Below, piece by piece: positions 47,403 to 54,603 of a stretch of DNA of 64,000 nucleotides (its first letter is position 1; each line of letters starts with the position of its first letter). The DNA lies in NCBI GenBank assembly GCA_040500365.1, contig CP148031.1:2480001-2544000 (forward strand), read 5' to 3'. The stretch comes from Dehalobacter alkaniphilus. GTDB lineage: Bacteria; Bacillota; Desulfitobacteriia; Desulfitobacteriales; Syntrophobotulaceae. Under the pieces are notes generated by a model. It had not been told where the DNA came from and ran no database searches. It saw only the letters and a list, made by a program, of their open reading frames with translations. The position numbers and the translations under genes were made by a program.

Positions 47403-48152
47403 GTGAGCGCATTTATAAACAATGACATAACCACGGACGGGCTGCGCGTGCTGGCAAGGGGCCAGACGGGCAGCGAGATCCTTTTCACCAAGATCGTGCT
47501 CGGCGATGGCTTCCTGTCCGAAGGGCAGCAGGTCAGAGACTTGACCGACGTCATTCATCAGGTCGTCGAGCTCGACATCACAAAATGCACGGTCAACTCA
47601 AACGGGAAGGCCGTCATCGGCGGCACCTTCGACAATGGTGAGGTATCGGCTGGCTTTTACTTCCGGGAGCTCGCCCTGTTCGCCGAGGATCCTGACAACG
47701 CCGGCAGCGAAGTCCTGTATTGCTACGGGAACGCCGGCGAGCTGGCCGAGTATATCCCGGCCGGCGGCGGGGCGACAGTCGTGGAAAAGACCATCGACAT
47801 CGTCGCGTCCATCGGCAGCGCCGAGAACGTCACCGCGGTCATAGATACGGACGCATGGGCGACGATCGCGCAGGTCAACGACGCCCTCGCACACGCGCAG
47901 CAGGCGCTTGACGCCGCTGAGTCTGCGGTCGAGGATGCCGAGGATGCCGTGGAAAGTGCCACGGCTGCCGTCAACGCGATTCCACCTATACAGGCACAAA
48001 CCGACTACAGTGCCGGCAGGATCCAGATCTTATGGGATGCAATATTCTCGGACATCACGACGAACCCGTTCAGCGTGACCTTCAGCAACCTCGACGGCAT
48101 CACGCTCACGTCAGGCGTCTGGAACCAAGCGAACCAGCGCCTCGAGTGTTAA
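47403..48152 (+). CDS. Tail fibre N-terminal (tail-collar) protein
   Basis: 249 residues. The N-terminal domain (ARGQTGSEILFTKIVLGDGF, VSAGFYFRELALFAEDPDNA, VLYCYGNAGELAEYIPAGGG) matches phage tail-collar/DUF3751 fibre attachment domains. A short coiled coil (AHAQQALDAAESAVEDAEDA) and a C-terminal beta domain follow. The fibre is short; its missing receptor-binding part may be supplied by the DGR adhesin downstream. Confidence 0.82.
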   Translation: MSAFINNDITTDGLRVLARGQTGSEILFTKIVLGDGFLSEGQQVRDLTDVIHQVVELDITKCTVNSNGKAVIGGTFDNGEVSAGFYFRELALFAEDPDNAGSEVLYCYGNAGELAEYIPAGGGATVVEKTIDIVASIGSAENVTAVIDTDAWATIAQVNDALAHAQQALDAAESAVEDAEDAVESATAAVNAIPPIQAQTDYSAGRIQILWDAIFSDITTNPFSVTFSNLDGITLTSGVWNQANQRLEC

Positions 48153-48155
48153 GCC

Positions 48156-48407
48156 ATGAGGCGGCTGCATAACTACGCCCCCATCCCGCTGAGCGAGGCG
48201 TCCTGCGTCATCGCCAACCTGTTCATCGAACTGGCGCCTCCATGCCCATGCCCGGCAGACACGATCGTCATACAGGGCACAGCATACGACGGCACCGGGG
48301 CTCGTGTAACCATCAAAGGAGAGGAGGTGCGCGTCTATGGGAAGCAACGGACACTCGCGGCAATACGATCGGGTAAATGTAGGCAATCCACCCTATGGCC
48401 GCGATAA
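48156..48407 (+). CDS. Hypothetical small protein upstream of avd
   Basis: 83 residues. Contains APPCPCPADTIVIQGTAYDG, a Cys-Pro-rich turn, with no recognised family. Its 3' end overlaps the Avd-like gene by 71 nt in another frame. The start follows the fibre gene stop by a few bases. It may be a fibre-associated protein or a translational leader for the retroelement. Confidence 0.45.
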   Translation: MRRLHNYAPIPLSEASCVIANLFIELAPPCPCPADTIVIQGTAYDGTGARVTIKGEEVRVYGKQRTLAAIRSGKCRQSTLWPR

Positions 48408-48810
48408 GCTCCCGGAAATGGAGGTCATAACCGAAGCCAAGAAACTCGAGCGCCACACCCTCGTCCTCACGAGCAACGAAAGTCGGTACCCGAAAAAGTA
48501 CCGCATCACCTTCGTGAACAGGATCCAAGCGGAGGCCCTCGACATCACCGGCGACCTCATGGAGGCCAACGACCTGCTGCTTGCCGACGAGGTGGAGCGT
48601 GATCTCCGCTTCAGGGCACAGAGGTCGGCGCTCCGTAACTGTCGGCGCCTGATCCACCATATCGAGACATCGCACGAAATGGGGATGATAGACGCCGGCA
48701 GCTTTGAATACTGGGCAAAACTGGCCAATGACGTGAGGAACATGACCGCAGCATGGTATCAATCAGATAAAAAGCGGGCCGCGAAGCTCGACTCAGAAAA
48801 ACGGCATTAG
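48337..48810 (+). CDS. avd: DGR accessory variability protein (Avd-like four-helix bundle)
   Basis: 157 residues. The core ESRYPKKYRITFVNRIQAEA, LDITGDLMEAND, then SALRNCRRLIHHIETSHEMG and the basic tail SDKKRAAKLDSEKRH fits the four-helix-bundle Avd family. Avd forms a pentameric basic barrel that binds the reverse transcriptase and template RNA and is required for mutagenic retrohoming. It lies 26 nt upstream of the template repeat, the usual order avd-TR-RT. ATG at 48337 follows GAGAGGAGGTG. Confidence 0.88.
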   Translation: MGSNGHSRQYDRVNVGNPPYGRDKLPEMEVITEAKKLERHTLVLTSNESRYPKKYRITFVNRIQAEALDITGDLMEANDLLLADEVERDLRFRAQRSALRNCRRLIHHIETSHEMGMIDAGSFEYWAKLANDVRNMTAAWYQSDKKRAAKLDSEKRH

Positions 48811-48836
48811 CAGCCCGTGGGGTACGCCTTGTCACG

Positions 48837-48930
48837 CGCCTCGAACTCGTACAACGTGCGCAACGTCAACACTGATGGCACGCTGAACAACAACAACGCC
48901 TACAACGGCAACAACGGCCTTCGCCCCGCT
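48837..48930 (+). repeat. DGR template repeat (TR)
   Basis: 94 nt containing 27 adenines, mostly as 11 AAC codons in the frame used by both targets. It begins CGCCTCGAACTCG and ends GGCCTTCGCCCCGCT. VR1 differs at 6 and VR2 at 15 positions, all of which are A in this copy. It lies in the non-coding interval between avd and the RT gene, where the template RNA is expected to be made. AAC is the ideal codon for diversification because it yields many residues and no stop. Confidence 0.97.
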
Positions 48931-48972
48931 CTGATGGAAAGCTCGACCTATTAAGCCGAAAGGCTGAACGCT

Positions 48973-49098
48973 ATGCACCATCATCAAAGGAAGGCGTATC
49001 CCTACCTCGCCCGGGTGGCCATGTGTCTGGCTGCCGGACAGGTTAAACACAGGACTGCCGATGCCAGAGCGACGCACACAAAGCGCGGCCGCGGCTAA
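48973..49098 (+). CDS. Possible 41-residue basic peptide between TR and RT
   Basis: Frame MHHHQRKAYPYLARVAMCLA..., ending ARATHTKRGRG. Very basic, with no good ribosome site (only a weak AAGGCTG). It lies within the spacer of the DGR template RNA, so it could equally be chance coding in a structured RNA. Confidence 0.25.
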   Translation: MHHHQRKAYPYLARVAMCLAAGQVKHRTADARATHTKRGRG

Positions 49099-49116
49099 GA
49101 AACGGCAGGGATTTTT

Positions 49117-50265
49117 ATGGCAAATATCGTAACAGATTTTTATAGCCTCTACCGGGCCTACCAAAAGGCGAAGCTCGGCAAGAGTCACAACCCGACGGCG
49201 CTGCGCTATGGTTTGAACCTGACAGCGCGAACCGTTCAACTCGGCGCAAAGCTCGACAACCGCACCTATGAGGTCGGGCCCTATTACTCGTTCAAGGTAT
49301 ACGAGCCAAAGCAGCGCGACGTCCTCGCCATCGACTTCGAGGGCAAGGTCATGCAGCACAGCTTTTGCGACAACGTGCTGGAGCCCTGCATCGCCCGCAG
49401 CTTCATCCGTGACAACTATGCGAGCCAGACGGGCAAGGGCACACACGACGGACTCGACAGGGTGGCGAAAAATCTGCGGCACTATTTCTTCCAGCGCAAG
49501 GCAAAAGCCGAGCAGGAGCGGCGGGCTTCCGGCCTCCCGCCTCTGCCGGTAGAGCAAGGAGGATATGCCGACGGTTATGTCCTGAAGGGCGACTTCTCGA
49601 AATATTTTTACTCGATCAGGCATGAGCCGCTTCTCAAGATGGCCCGGAAAAAGCTCAAGAACCTCGGAGACGCCGAGCTCATTGACTTCTGTGACTGGCT
49701 GCTGACGCTTATCATCAACAGCACGCCGGATCCGGGCATCCCGATCGGGAACCAGAGCAGCCAACTCCTCGCTCTCCTCTACCTCGACGGACTGGATCAC
49801 ATGATGAAGGACGAGTTCGGGCTCAAGTATTACGGCCGTTACATGGACGACTTCTACATCATCCTCGAGAGCAAGGAAAGGCTCAAGGAAATCCTGAAGG
49901 CTATCGAGGAGTATGCCGAACCGCTGGGCCTGAAGCTGAACCACAAGACGCAGATCTTCCCGCTGCGCAACGGCATCGACTTCCTCGGGTACCATACCTA
50001 CATCACGGACACCGGCAAGGTGATCCGCAAGGTGCGGGCCAAGAGCAAGAATAACATGCGCCGGAAGATCAGAAAGTTCCGGCGGCTGGTCGACAATGGA
50101 AAAATGACCCTCGAGAGCGTCTCGCGTTCATATGCAAGTTGGCAAGGTCACGCCTCACATGGCAACACCTACCACCTGCGCAAGAACATGGACGCCCTTT
50201 TCTATGCCGTTTTCCCGGAACTCAAAAAACCGAAAGGAGACCAAGACAATGCCTCAAAGTATTAA
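49117..50265 (+). CDS. DGR reverse transcriptase
   Basis: 382 residues. Retroviral-type polymerase motifs: YVLKGDFSKYFYSI (motif A region), GIPIGNQSSQLLALLYLDGL (motif B with the SQ pair typical of DGR enzymes, residues 211-216), the catalytic YMDD at residues 242-245, and KTQIFPLRNGIDFLGYHTYI (motif D/E). Length and motif B fit the DGR clade rather than retrons or group II introns (no maturase or endonuclease). It copies the TR RNA into cDNA with errors at adenine. It overlaps the adhesin gene by 17 nt. Confidence 0.97.
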   Translation: MANIVTDFYSLYRAYQKAKLGKSHNPTALRYGLNLTARTVQLGAKLDNRTYEVGPYYSFKVYEPKQRDVLAIDFEGKVMQHSFCDNVLEPCIARSFIRDNYASQTGKGTHDGLDRVAKNLRHYFFQRKAKAEQERRASGLPPLPVEQGGYADGYVLKGDFSKYFYSIRHEPLLKMARKKLKNLGDAELIDFCDWLLTLIINSTPDPGIPIGNQSSQLLALLYLDGLDHMMKDEFGLKYYGRYMDDFYIILESKERLKEILKAIEEYAEPLGLKLNHKTQIFPLRNGIDFLGYHTYITDTGKVIRKVRAKSKNNMRRKIRKFRRLVDNGKMTLESVSRSYASWQGHASHGNTYHLRKNMDALFYAVFPELKKPKGDQDNASKY

Positions 50266-51967
50266 CAATCTGGCGGTCGGTGCGAAAATAAAGTTCGGAT
50301 CCATCTATGGCAGCCCGATCGTCTGGCTGGTGGCCGACAAGAACCACGCCGGCTACCCGTCGAGCTCTATCACCTTTGTCGCTGAGAAGATCATCAAGCT
50401 GCTATGCTTCGACGCGATAGAAGTATCCAACAGCGACAGCAACCGGCGAAGCTATGGCAACAACAGGTATCTACAGGCGAACCTTCGCCAGTGGCTCAAC
50501 AGCGCGGCCGCTGCCGGCGCATGGTACACCGCGCAGCACTCAGCAGACGCCCCTCCCAGTAATGCCAACGTATGGAGTAACTACAACGAATACGACGCGC
50601 TGGCGGGCTTCCTGAACGCCTTCTCGGTCAATGAGCGGAACGCCCTGCTCAGTACCACGCTGACGGTCGCCCGCAATACCGTGACCGACGGAGGCGGCTC
50701 TGAGACCGTGGCCGACAAGGTGTTCCTTCTAAGCAATACAGAGGTCGGGCTGGCCAACGAGAACGGCGTCGCAGAGGGCTCGATCCTATCCCTGTTCAAC
50801 ACCTCGAGCAACCGCATCACCCAGCCTACGGCGGCGGCCGTCAGCAACTCCGAGTATACCAACGGCAGCCTGACATCCTCGCAGCCGTGGTACTGGTGGC
50901 TGCGTACCCCTTACGCCTCGAGCTCGTACGTCGTGCGCGGCGTCGACACTGATGGCTCGCTGGGCTACAGCGGCGCCTACAACGGCGACATCGGCCTTCG
51001 CCCCGCTTTTAATCTTTCCTCTGGTCTCTTGATCTCTGACTCGGCCGACGGGGATGGGTGCTACACCATCGTCTACAACCAAGCCCCCACCGTTCCCGCC
51101 TCAATCTCGGTACCGTCCGAGGTCATCGGCGGCCAGAGTCTCACGGTCACATGGGGCCAGTCGACCGACGCCGACGGCAACCTCTCAGGCTACCGGCTGG
51201 AGCGCCAGTATAACGGGGGATCGTGGGCGCAGATCTACGAGGGCAGCCCGCGGACATACACCGACGCCATCACGTTCGGCTGGACGTCCGTCCGCTACCG
51301 CGTCAAGGCATACGACGCAGCCGGCGCCGAAAGCGGGTACACAACGAGCGACACCCGGACAGTCACGAATAACCGCGACCCGGTGATCAGTGGCTCCAAC
51401 GGCAGCCTCGGCAGCTTCACCGCCTCCCCTCCGTCCTACAACTACACGGTGACGGACGCCGACGGGGACACGGTGACGGTGGTCGAGAAGCTCGACGGCG
51501 CCACGCTCAGAACGTACACGCCGACGCTCGGAGCCACGAACACCCTGACCTTCACCGCTCCCCAGTGGCGCAGCATCCTCAACGGAAACCACACGCTCAC
51601 CATCACGGCGACCGACCCGATGGGTGCTACGGCCACGAGGACGATGACCTTCACCAAGGCGGTGACGCAGGTAGCCTTCACGACCGACATTCTGGCGGCC
51701 GACGATATGCCGACCAAGGCGATCATCAACATTCAGGGCTCGTTCCCAGCCGGCAGCGACCTGTCGATCGAGATCTGCAATAACGCCCACGACGCGAGCC
51801 CGGCGTGGGAGGACATCACGACCAAGGTGCTCAATGCACAAAAGCACTTTTTCACCAACACTACCAAGACCGCCGCCGACTGGGGCGTGGCGCTCAAGGT
51901 GACGCTGAACAAGGGCACGGCGACAGAGACGTGCTACATTCACAGCATAGGGGGGAACTTCGGATGA
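50249..51967 (+). CDS. DGR-diversified tail adhesin (DUF6273 + FN3-like domains; VR2)
   Basis: 572 residues. Residues 1-about 275 form a DUF6273 lectin-like domain: RSYGNNRYLQANLRQWLNSA, VFLLSNTEVGLANENGV, WYWWLRTPYASSSYVVRG and DIGLRPAFNLSSG. Residues about 222-253 are encoded by VR2. The rest consists of a fibronectin-III-like domain (SISVPSEVIGGQSLTVTWGQ...YRVKAYDAAGAES), an Ig-like domain (LGSFTASPPSYNYTVTDADG), and a C-terminal beta domain. It follows fibre genes, so it is the likely receptor-binding protein. ATG at 50249 follows GAAAGGAG. Confidence 0.93.
   Translation: MPQSINNLAVGAKIKFGSIYGSPIVWLVADKNHAGYPSSSITFVAEKIIKLLCFDAIEVSNSDSNRRSYGNNRYLQANLRQWLNSAAAAGAWYTAQHSADAPPSNANVWSNYNEYDALAGFLNAFSVNERNALLSTTLTVARNTVTDGGGSETVADKVFLLSNTEVGLANENGVAEGSILSLFNTSSNRITQPTAAAVSNSEYTNGSLTSSQPWYWWLRTPYASSSYVVRGVDTDGSLGYSGAYNGDIGLRPAFNLSSGLLISDSADGDGCYTIVYNQAPTVPASISVPSEVIGGQSLTVTWGQSTDADGNLSGYRLERQYNGGSWAQIYEGSPRTYTDAITFGWTSVRYRVKAYDAAGAESGYTTSDTRTVTNNRDPVISGSNGSLGSFTASPPSYNYTVTDADGDTVTVVEKLDGATLRTYTPTLGATNTLTFTAPQWRSILNGNHTLTITATDPMGATATRTMTFTKAVTQVAFTTDILAADDMPTKAIINIQGSFPAGSDLSIEICNNAHDASPAWEDITTKVLNAQKHFFTNTTKTAADWGVALKVTLNKGTATETCYIHSIGGNFG
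50914..51007 (+). repeat. DGR variable repeat VR2 (adjacent target)
   Basis: 94 nt aligned without gaps to the TR. Fifteen differences, all at template adenines: eleven A to G and four A to T. Both first positions and second positions of AAC codons are changed (for example to GGC, GAC, GTC, ATC). The last 15 nt are identical to TR and VR1. Confidence 0.96.
51017..51040 (+). promoter_or_regulatory. Conserved 24-nt element downstream of VR2
   Basis: Begins TCCTCTGGTCTCTTGATC, two differences from the element after VR1, and starts 10 nt past the VR end as there. The possible stem becomes GGTC-TCTT-GATC, keeping pairing through a G-T wobble. Candidate retrohoming target element. Confidence 0.5.
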
Positions 51968-52125
51968 TTAACTTCAAACCCGACAGCGTGGCAGCTAATA
52001 AAAACACCCTGACGCGCGAGGAGCTCATTCAAAAGCTCACCGAGCAGGAGGATCTCAACGAGCTGCTGAAGGGCTGCATTATGGAACTGGCTGCCGTCGT
52101 CTTTGCGGCAGACCCCACAGAATAG
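51964..52125 (+). CDS. Small protein after the adhesin gene
   Basis: 53 residues (MINFKPDSVAANKNTLTREE ... ELAAVVFAADPTE), acidic and helical. It overlaps the adhesin stop (ATGA). No recognised function; its position suggests a fibre-associated accessory protein. Confidence 0.55.
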   Translation: MINFKPDSVAANKNTLTREELIQKLTEQEDLNELLKGCIMELAAVVFAADPTE

Positions 52126-52140
52126 ACGGAGGTGGACATC

Positions 52141-52278
52141 ATGAGCAAACTCGTGGAGCTTTATGTCAATGAGCTGCTGAAGGACGGCAGCTCCATGACC
52201 ATCGACGACGTGCCCGCAGGGCTGCGTCCGGCCGTTCAGGCTGCTGTCGATACCGCAAGCGGCGCCGGGGGTGATTAA
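52141..52278 (+). CDS. CD1375-like small protein
   Basis: 45 residues. The pattern KLVELYVNELLKDGSSMTID and DVPAGLRPAVQAAVD matches the short CD1375-type proteins that occur at the end of phage tail regions in Clostridia. Preceded by GACGGAGGTGG. Function unknown. Confidence 0.65.
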   Translation: MSKLVELYVNELLKDGSSMTIDDVPAGLRPAVQAAVDTASGAGGD

Positions 52279-52339
52279 CATGATCACCCGCGTTTTTATA
52301 TGGCTGCTTCTACATTTTGGACGAAAGGAGGACACGGCC

Positions 52340-52462
52340 ATGCTTATTAGACTTTACGCCGGCGAGATCATCCTCGAGAAGATCACCATCGCGGACGTAC
52401 CCGCAAAGCTGAAGGACGGCGTCATCGCATACCTGACCGATATGGGCTACCCCGTGGAGTAG
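52340..52462 (+). CDS. Second CD1375-like small protein
   Basis: 40 residues (MLIRLYAGEIILEKITIADV...KDGVIAYLTDMGYPVE). It shows the same LYxxxI...I-x-DVP pattern as the preceding gene, so the two are probably a diverged tandem pair. ATG follows GAAAGGAGG. Function unknown. Confidence 0.6.
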   Translation: MLIRLYAGEIILEKITIADVPAKLKDGVIAYLTDMGYPVE

Positions 52463-52479
52463 CACGCCGGCACACGGAC

Positions 52480-52505
52480 GGCCGCCCTCGCCGGCGGCCC
52501 TCCTC
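52480..52505 (+). terminator. Weak hairpin terminator after the small tail genes
   Basis: GGCCGCC (52480-52486) and GGCGGCC (52493-52499) arms with a CTCGCC loop, followed by a pyrimidine-rich CTCCTCATTTT. It separates tail genes from the lysis cassette. Confidence 0.5.
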
Positions 52506-52559
52506 ATTTTAAGCAAAGGAGGCACATGATCATGAAAAACAGAACAAGGAGGCGGTCGG

Positions 52560-52916
52560 ATGGCACCTGAAGTGAGCGCGATCATAACGGTCGGCGCTTT
52601 TCTTTTGTCCGTGGCGACCTTTTTCATCGGCCGCCAGTCTGCCAGTAAGGCAGAGGGGAAGGAGGAGGGCAGCTTGGCCACAGATCTGAAGTACATCAAG
52701 GAGAGCGTCGACCGCATCGAGAACCGGCTGAACGACGACGTCAGAAGGCTCGAGGGCAGGATCGACGAACTCAGCAAGCAGGTCAACGAGGCCACCGGCA
52801 CCGCCGCCCGGGCCCATGAGTCCGGCAAAAGCGCCCACAAGAGGATCGACGAGCACCTCGAGCGCGACCATGGGCAGACGCTCGTCAAGCACAAAGGGGG
52901 CGCCTACGATGAATAA
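52560..52916 (+). CDS. Membrane protein with coiled coil, lysis-associated (XhlA-like)
   Basis: 118 residues. One N-terminal membrane helix (AIITVGAFLLSVATFFIG) is followed by a long charged coiled coil (KYIKESVDRIENRLNDDVRR ... ELSKQVNEATG). It resembles haemolysin XhlA-type or tail-lysis accessory proteins and opens the lysis cassette. Preceded by AACAAGGAGG. Confidence 0.6.
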   Translation: MAPEVSAIITVGAFLLSVATFFIGRQSASKAEGKEEGSLATDLKYIKESVDRIENRLNDDVRRLEGRIDELSKQVNEATGTAARAHESGKSAHKRIDEHLERDHGQTLVKHKGGAYDE

Positions 52917-53217
52917 GTTCAAGAGCAGGAAGGAACGGCCGAAGCACGAGTTCACCAAGCAGATCGTCGCGGCCGTCCTTCTGACCTACTTTTTAGGCGT
53001 CGCCATCGGCGCCGTCGTGGTGCTCGACAAGGCGCCCGATCAGCTCGCCGCGTACCTGACCTTCATCGGAGCACCCACCGCCACGACCGTGGGCTTCTAC
53101 TGCTGGAAGGCCAAGGCCGAGAATGTAAGCAAATACAAGGGCGTGCCCCCGGAACCGGCCCCGACGGAGCCGGACACCGCGGAGACGCCGCAGAACACTG
53201 AGGAGGTGCAAGGATGA
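52909..53217 (+). CDS. Small membrane protein, holin-like
   Basis: 102 residues with two membrane helices (IVAAVLLTYFLGVAIGAVVV and LAAYLTFIGAPTATTVGFYC) and a Pro/Glu-rich tail. Topology and position before a second holin suggest a holin or antiholin. Overlaps both neighbours (ATGA junctions). Confidence 0.6.
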   Translation: MNKFKSRKERPKHEFTKQIVAAVLLTYFLGVAIGAVVVLDKAPDQLAAYLTFIGAPTATTVGFYCWKAKAENVSKYKGVPPEPAPTEPDTAETPQNTEEVQG

Positions 53218-53525
53218 TCGATTTAACCCCCATCATTAACGCAGTAATCGCGGTAGCCGCAGCCGTGGCCACCGCCTTCCTGATCCCGTGGATCAAGAGC
53301 AAGACGACAGAGGGCCAGCGCAAAGAGCTCGCCGCATGGATCAAGATCGGCGTCGCTGCTGCTGAGCAGCTCTACGCCGGCCAAGGCCGGGGCGAGGAGA
53401 AAAAGGCGTATGTCCTGAAGTTCCTCGCCGACAACGGCTACAAGGTAGACCTCGAGTCAATCAACGCCATGATCGAGGCAGCCGTCCAGCAACTCAACAG
53501 CTCGGCCGGCCTCACGATCGACTAA
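53214..53525 (+). CDS. LLH-family phage holin
   Basis: 103 residues. N-terminal membrane helix (IINAVIAVAAAVATAFLIPW) and the conserved KIGVAAAEQLYAGQGRGEEK and VLKFLADNGYKVD pattern of the LLH holin family (PF09682). It permeabilises the membrane at lysis and works with the downstream amidase. Confidence 0.88.
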   Translation: MIDLTPIINAVIAVAAAVATAFLIPWIKSKTTEGQRKELAAWIKIGVAAAEQLYAGQGRGEEKKAYVLKFLADNGYKVDLESINAMIEAAVQQLNSSAGLTID

Positions 53526-53535
53526 TACGAAGCGG

Positions 53536-53557
53536 GGGCCGTCGTGGCGGCCCTTTT
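53536..53557 (+). terminator. Hairpin after the holin gene
   Basis: GGGCCG and CGGCCC arms with a 6-nt loop and TTTT immediately after. It may moderate expression of the endolysin. Confidence 0.6.
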
Positions 53558-53579
53558 GCTATTTAAGGAGGATTTAACC

Positions 53580-53687
53580 ATGGACGAAAAAAAGAACACC
53601 CTCGGCATCGAGCTCGGGGCAGACGAAAAGGCATCCGACGAGACTGCGGATGAACTCAGCAACGGAAGGGGTGAGGATGATGAGTAA
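53580..53687 (+). CDS. Small acidic protein (35 residues)
   Basis: MDEKKNTLGIELGADEKASD ..., ending NGRGEDDE. Preceded by an excellent AAGGAGG and overlapping the amidase start. Highly acidic with no fold predicted. It may only couple translation to the amidase gene. Confidence 0.5.
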   Translation: MDEKKNTLGIELGADEKASDETADELSNGRGEDDE

Positions 53688-54453
53688 TAGCTCGCTTGTA
53701 CGTTATACAAAGCTGTCACCGAATTGCACGAAGCCGCGCAACCATGCGATCGACACCATCACGATCCACTGTATGGCTGGTAACATATCGGTCGAGACCT
53801 GCGGCGAAGTTTTCGCCCCGACCTCCAGACAGGCCAGCAGCAACTACGGCATCGGGGGCGACGGGCGCGTCGCGCTCTATGTCGACGAGGCAAACCGCTC
53901 ATGGTGCACCTCGTCATCGTCGAACGATAACCGCGCTGTCACGATCGAGGTGGCCAACAGTGGAGGCGCTCCCGACTGGCCCGTCTCTGATAAGGCATAC
54001 GCCGCCCTGCTCGACCTCGTGACCGATATTTGCAAGCGCAACGGCATCAAGAAGCTGCTGTGGAAGGGTGACAAGGGCCTGATCGGTCAGGTCGACAAGC
54101 AGAACATGACCGTCCACCGCTGGTTTGCGGCCAAGGCGTGCCCGGGCGATTATCTGTATAACCGGCACGCTGCAATCGCCGAGGAGGTAAACAAGAGACT
54201 GGGCGCAGCCGCAGCTCCCTCCACCCCAACCACGCCGCCGGCCAGCACGTCGACGAGCTATCTGGTAAAGGTGACGGCCACCGAGCTGAACATCAGGAAG
54301 GGCCCGGGCACCAACTACGGGACGAATGGCTCCATCAAGGACAAAGGAACCTACACGATCGTCGCTGAGTCGGCAGGCCCCGGGGCGACCAAATGGGGCA
54401 AGCTCAAGAGCGGCGCCGGCTGGATCTCCCTCGACTATGCCAAAAAAGTATAA
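53680..54453 (+). CDS. N-acetylmuramoyl-L-alanine amidase endolysin with SH3 domain
   Basis: 257 residues. The N-terminal amidase-2/PGRP domain has the zinc ligand region DTITIHCMAGN, then NYGIGGDGRVALYVDEANRS, and AVTIEVANSGG; a second ligand lies in MTVHRWFAAKACPGDYL. After a Thr/Pro linker, a bacterial SH3 domain (VTATELNIRKGPGTNYGTNG ... GAGWISLDYAKKV) binds the cell wall. It cleaves peptidoglycan to release phage. ATG at 53677 or 53680. Confidence 0.93.
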   Translation: MSNSSLVRYTKLSPNCTKPRNHAIDTITIHCMAGNISVETCGEVFAPTSRQASSNYGIGGDGRVALYVDEANRSWCTSSSSNDNRAVTIEVANSGGAPDWPVSDKAYAALLDLVTDICKRNGIKKLLWKGDKGLIGQVDKQNMTVHRWFAAKACPGDYLYNRHAAIAEEVNKRLGAAAAPSTPTTPPASTSTSYLVKVTATELNIRKGPGTNYGTNGSIKDKGTYTIVAESAGPGATKWGKLKSGAGWISLDYAKKV

Positions 54454-54461
54454 CAACACAT

Positions 54462-54503
54462 AAAAACCCGCTCCCCGGATCTCTCCGAGGGGCGGGCTTT
54501 TTC
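54462..54503 (+). terminator. Terminator at the end of the prophage late operon
   Basis: CCCGCTCCCCGGA and TCCGAGGGGCGGG arms form a strong GC-rich hairpin followed by CTTTTTCT. It also prevents late transcripts from entering the host tRNA gene in antisense. Confidence 0.9.
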
Positions 54504-54513
54504 TATCGGCTGC

Positions 54514-54592
54514 CTACATAGTCGGCAGCTTCAAAACCAAGACGAACACCGACTCCATGACATAGATGTGCGTGGTGTTCGGATTGGCGCAT
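54514..54592 (-). other. Displaced 3' coding segment of the recombinase gene
   Basis: On the minus strand, reading through the attR core in the recombinase frame gives KCANPNTTHIYVMESVFVLV..., ending LKLPTM and a stop. In the excised circle this would follow SSPP of the recombinase and replace the NIL now encoded by host DNA. In the lysogen the segment is an orphan fragment downstream of the tRNA. Confidence 0.65.
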
Positions 54593-54603
54593 TTTGGTGG
54601 AGA
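54593..54603. repeat. attR core (11-bp direct repeat, right prophage end)
   Basis: TTTGGTGGAGA, identical to 8741-8751. It covers the 3' CCA and the distal acceptor-stem bases of tRNA-Ala on the minus strand, so the tRNA remains complete in the lysogen. Confidence 0.8.

Larger units (their letters stand above)
48811..49116 (+). ncRNA. Interval probably transcribed as DGR template RNA
   Basis: 306 nt between avd and the RT start. It contains the TR and a downstream spacer of about 186 nt that is GC-rich and likely structured. In studied DGRs this spacer and the avd 3' end are needed for cDNA priming. RNA ends cannot be placed from sequence; the coordinates given are only the intergenic span. 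Confidence 0.6.
8741..54603. mobile_element. Complete prophage: lambda-like head, P2-like contractile tail, serine-recombinase integration, carries a DGR
   Basis: The interval is bounded by an 11-bp direct repeat. It contains a full temperate phage programme: recombinase, repressor and operators, replication and recombination genes, packaging, head, contractile tail, DGR and lysis. It is clearly more GC-rich than the flanks. Gene order is compact and I see only one likely disrupted gene (the zinc-ribbon gene at 22642), so the element appears intact and potentially inducible. Integration is at the 3' end of tRNA-Ala(CGC), which stays functional at the right end. Confidence 0.93.

Noticed and set aside
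48837..48930. Short ORF or CRISPR-like repeat at the AAC-rich stretch
   Set aside because: Only one copy per locus, no regular spacers, and the gapless match to two coding VRs explains it fully.
49117..50265. Group II intron or retron reverse transcriptase
   Set aside because: No maturase or endonuclease domain, no intron or msr/msd structure, and a TR/VR pair with adenine-specific differences is present.
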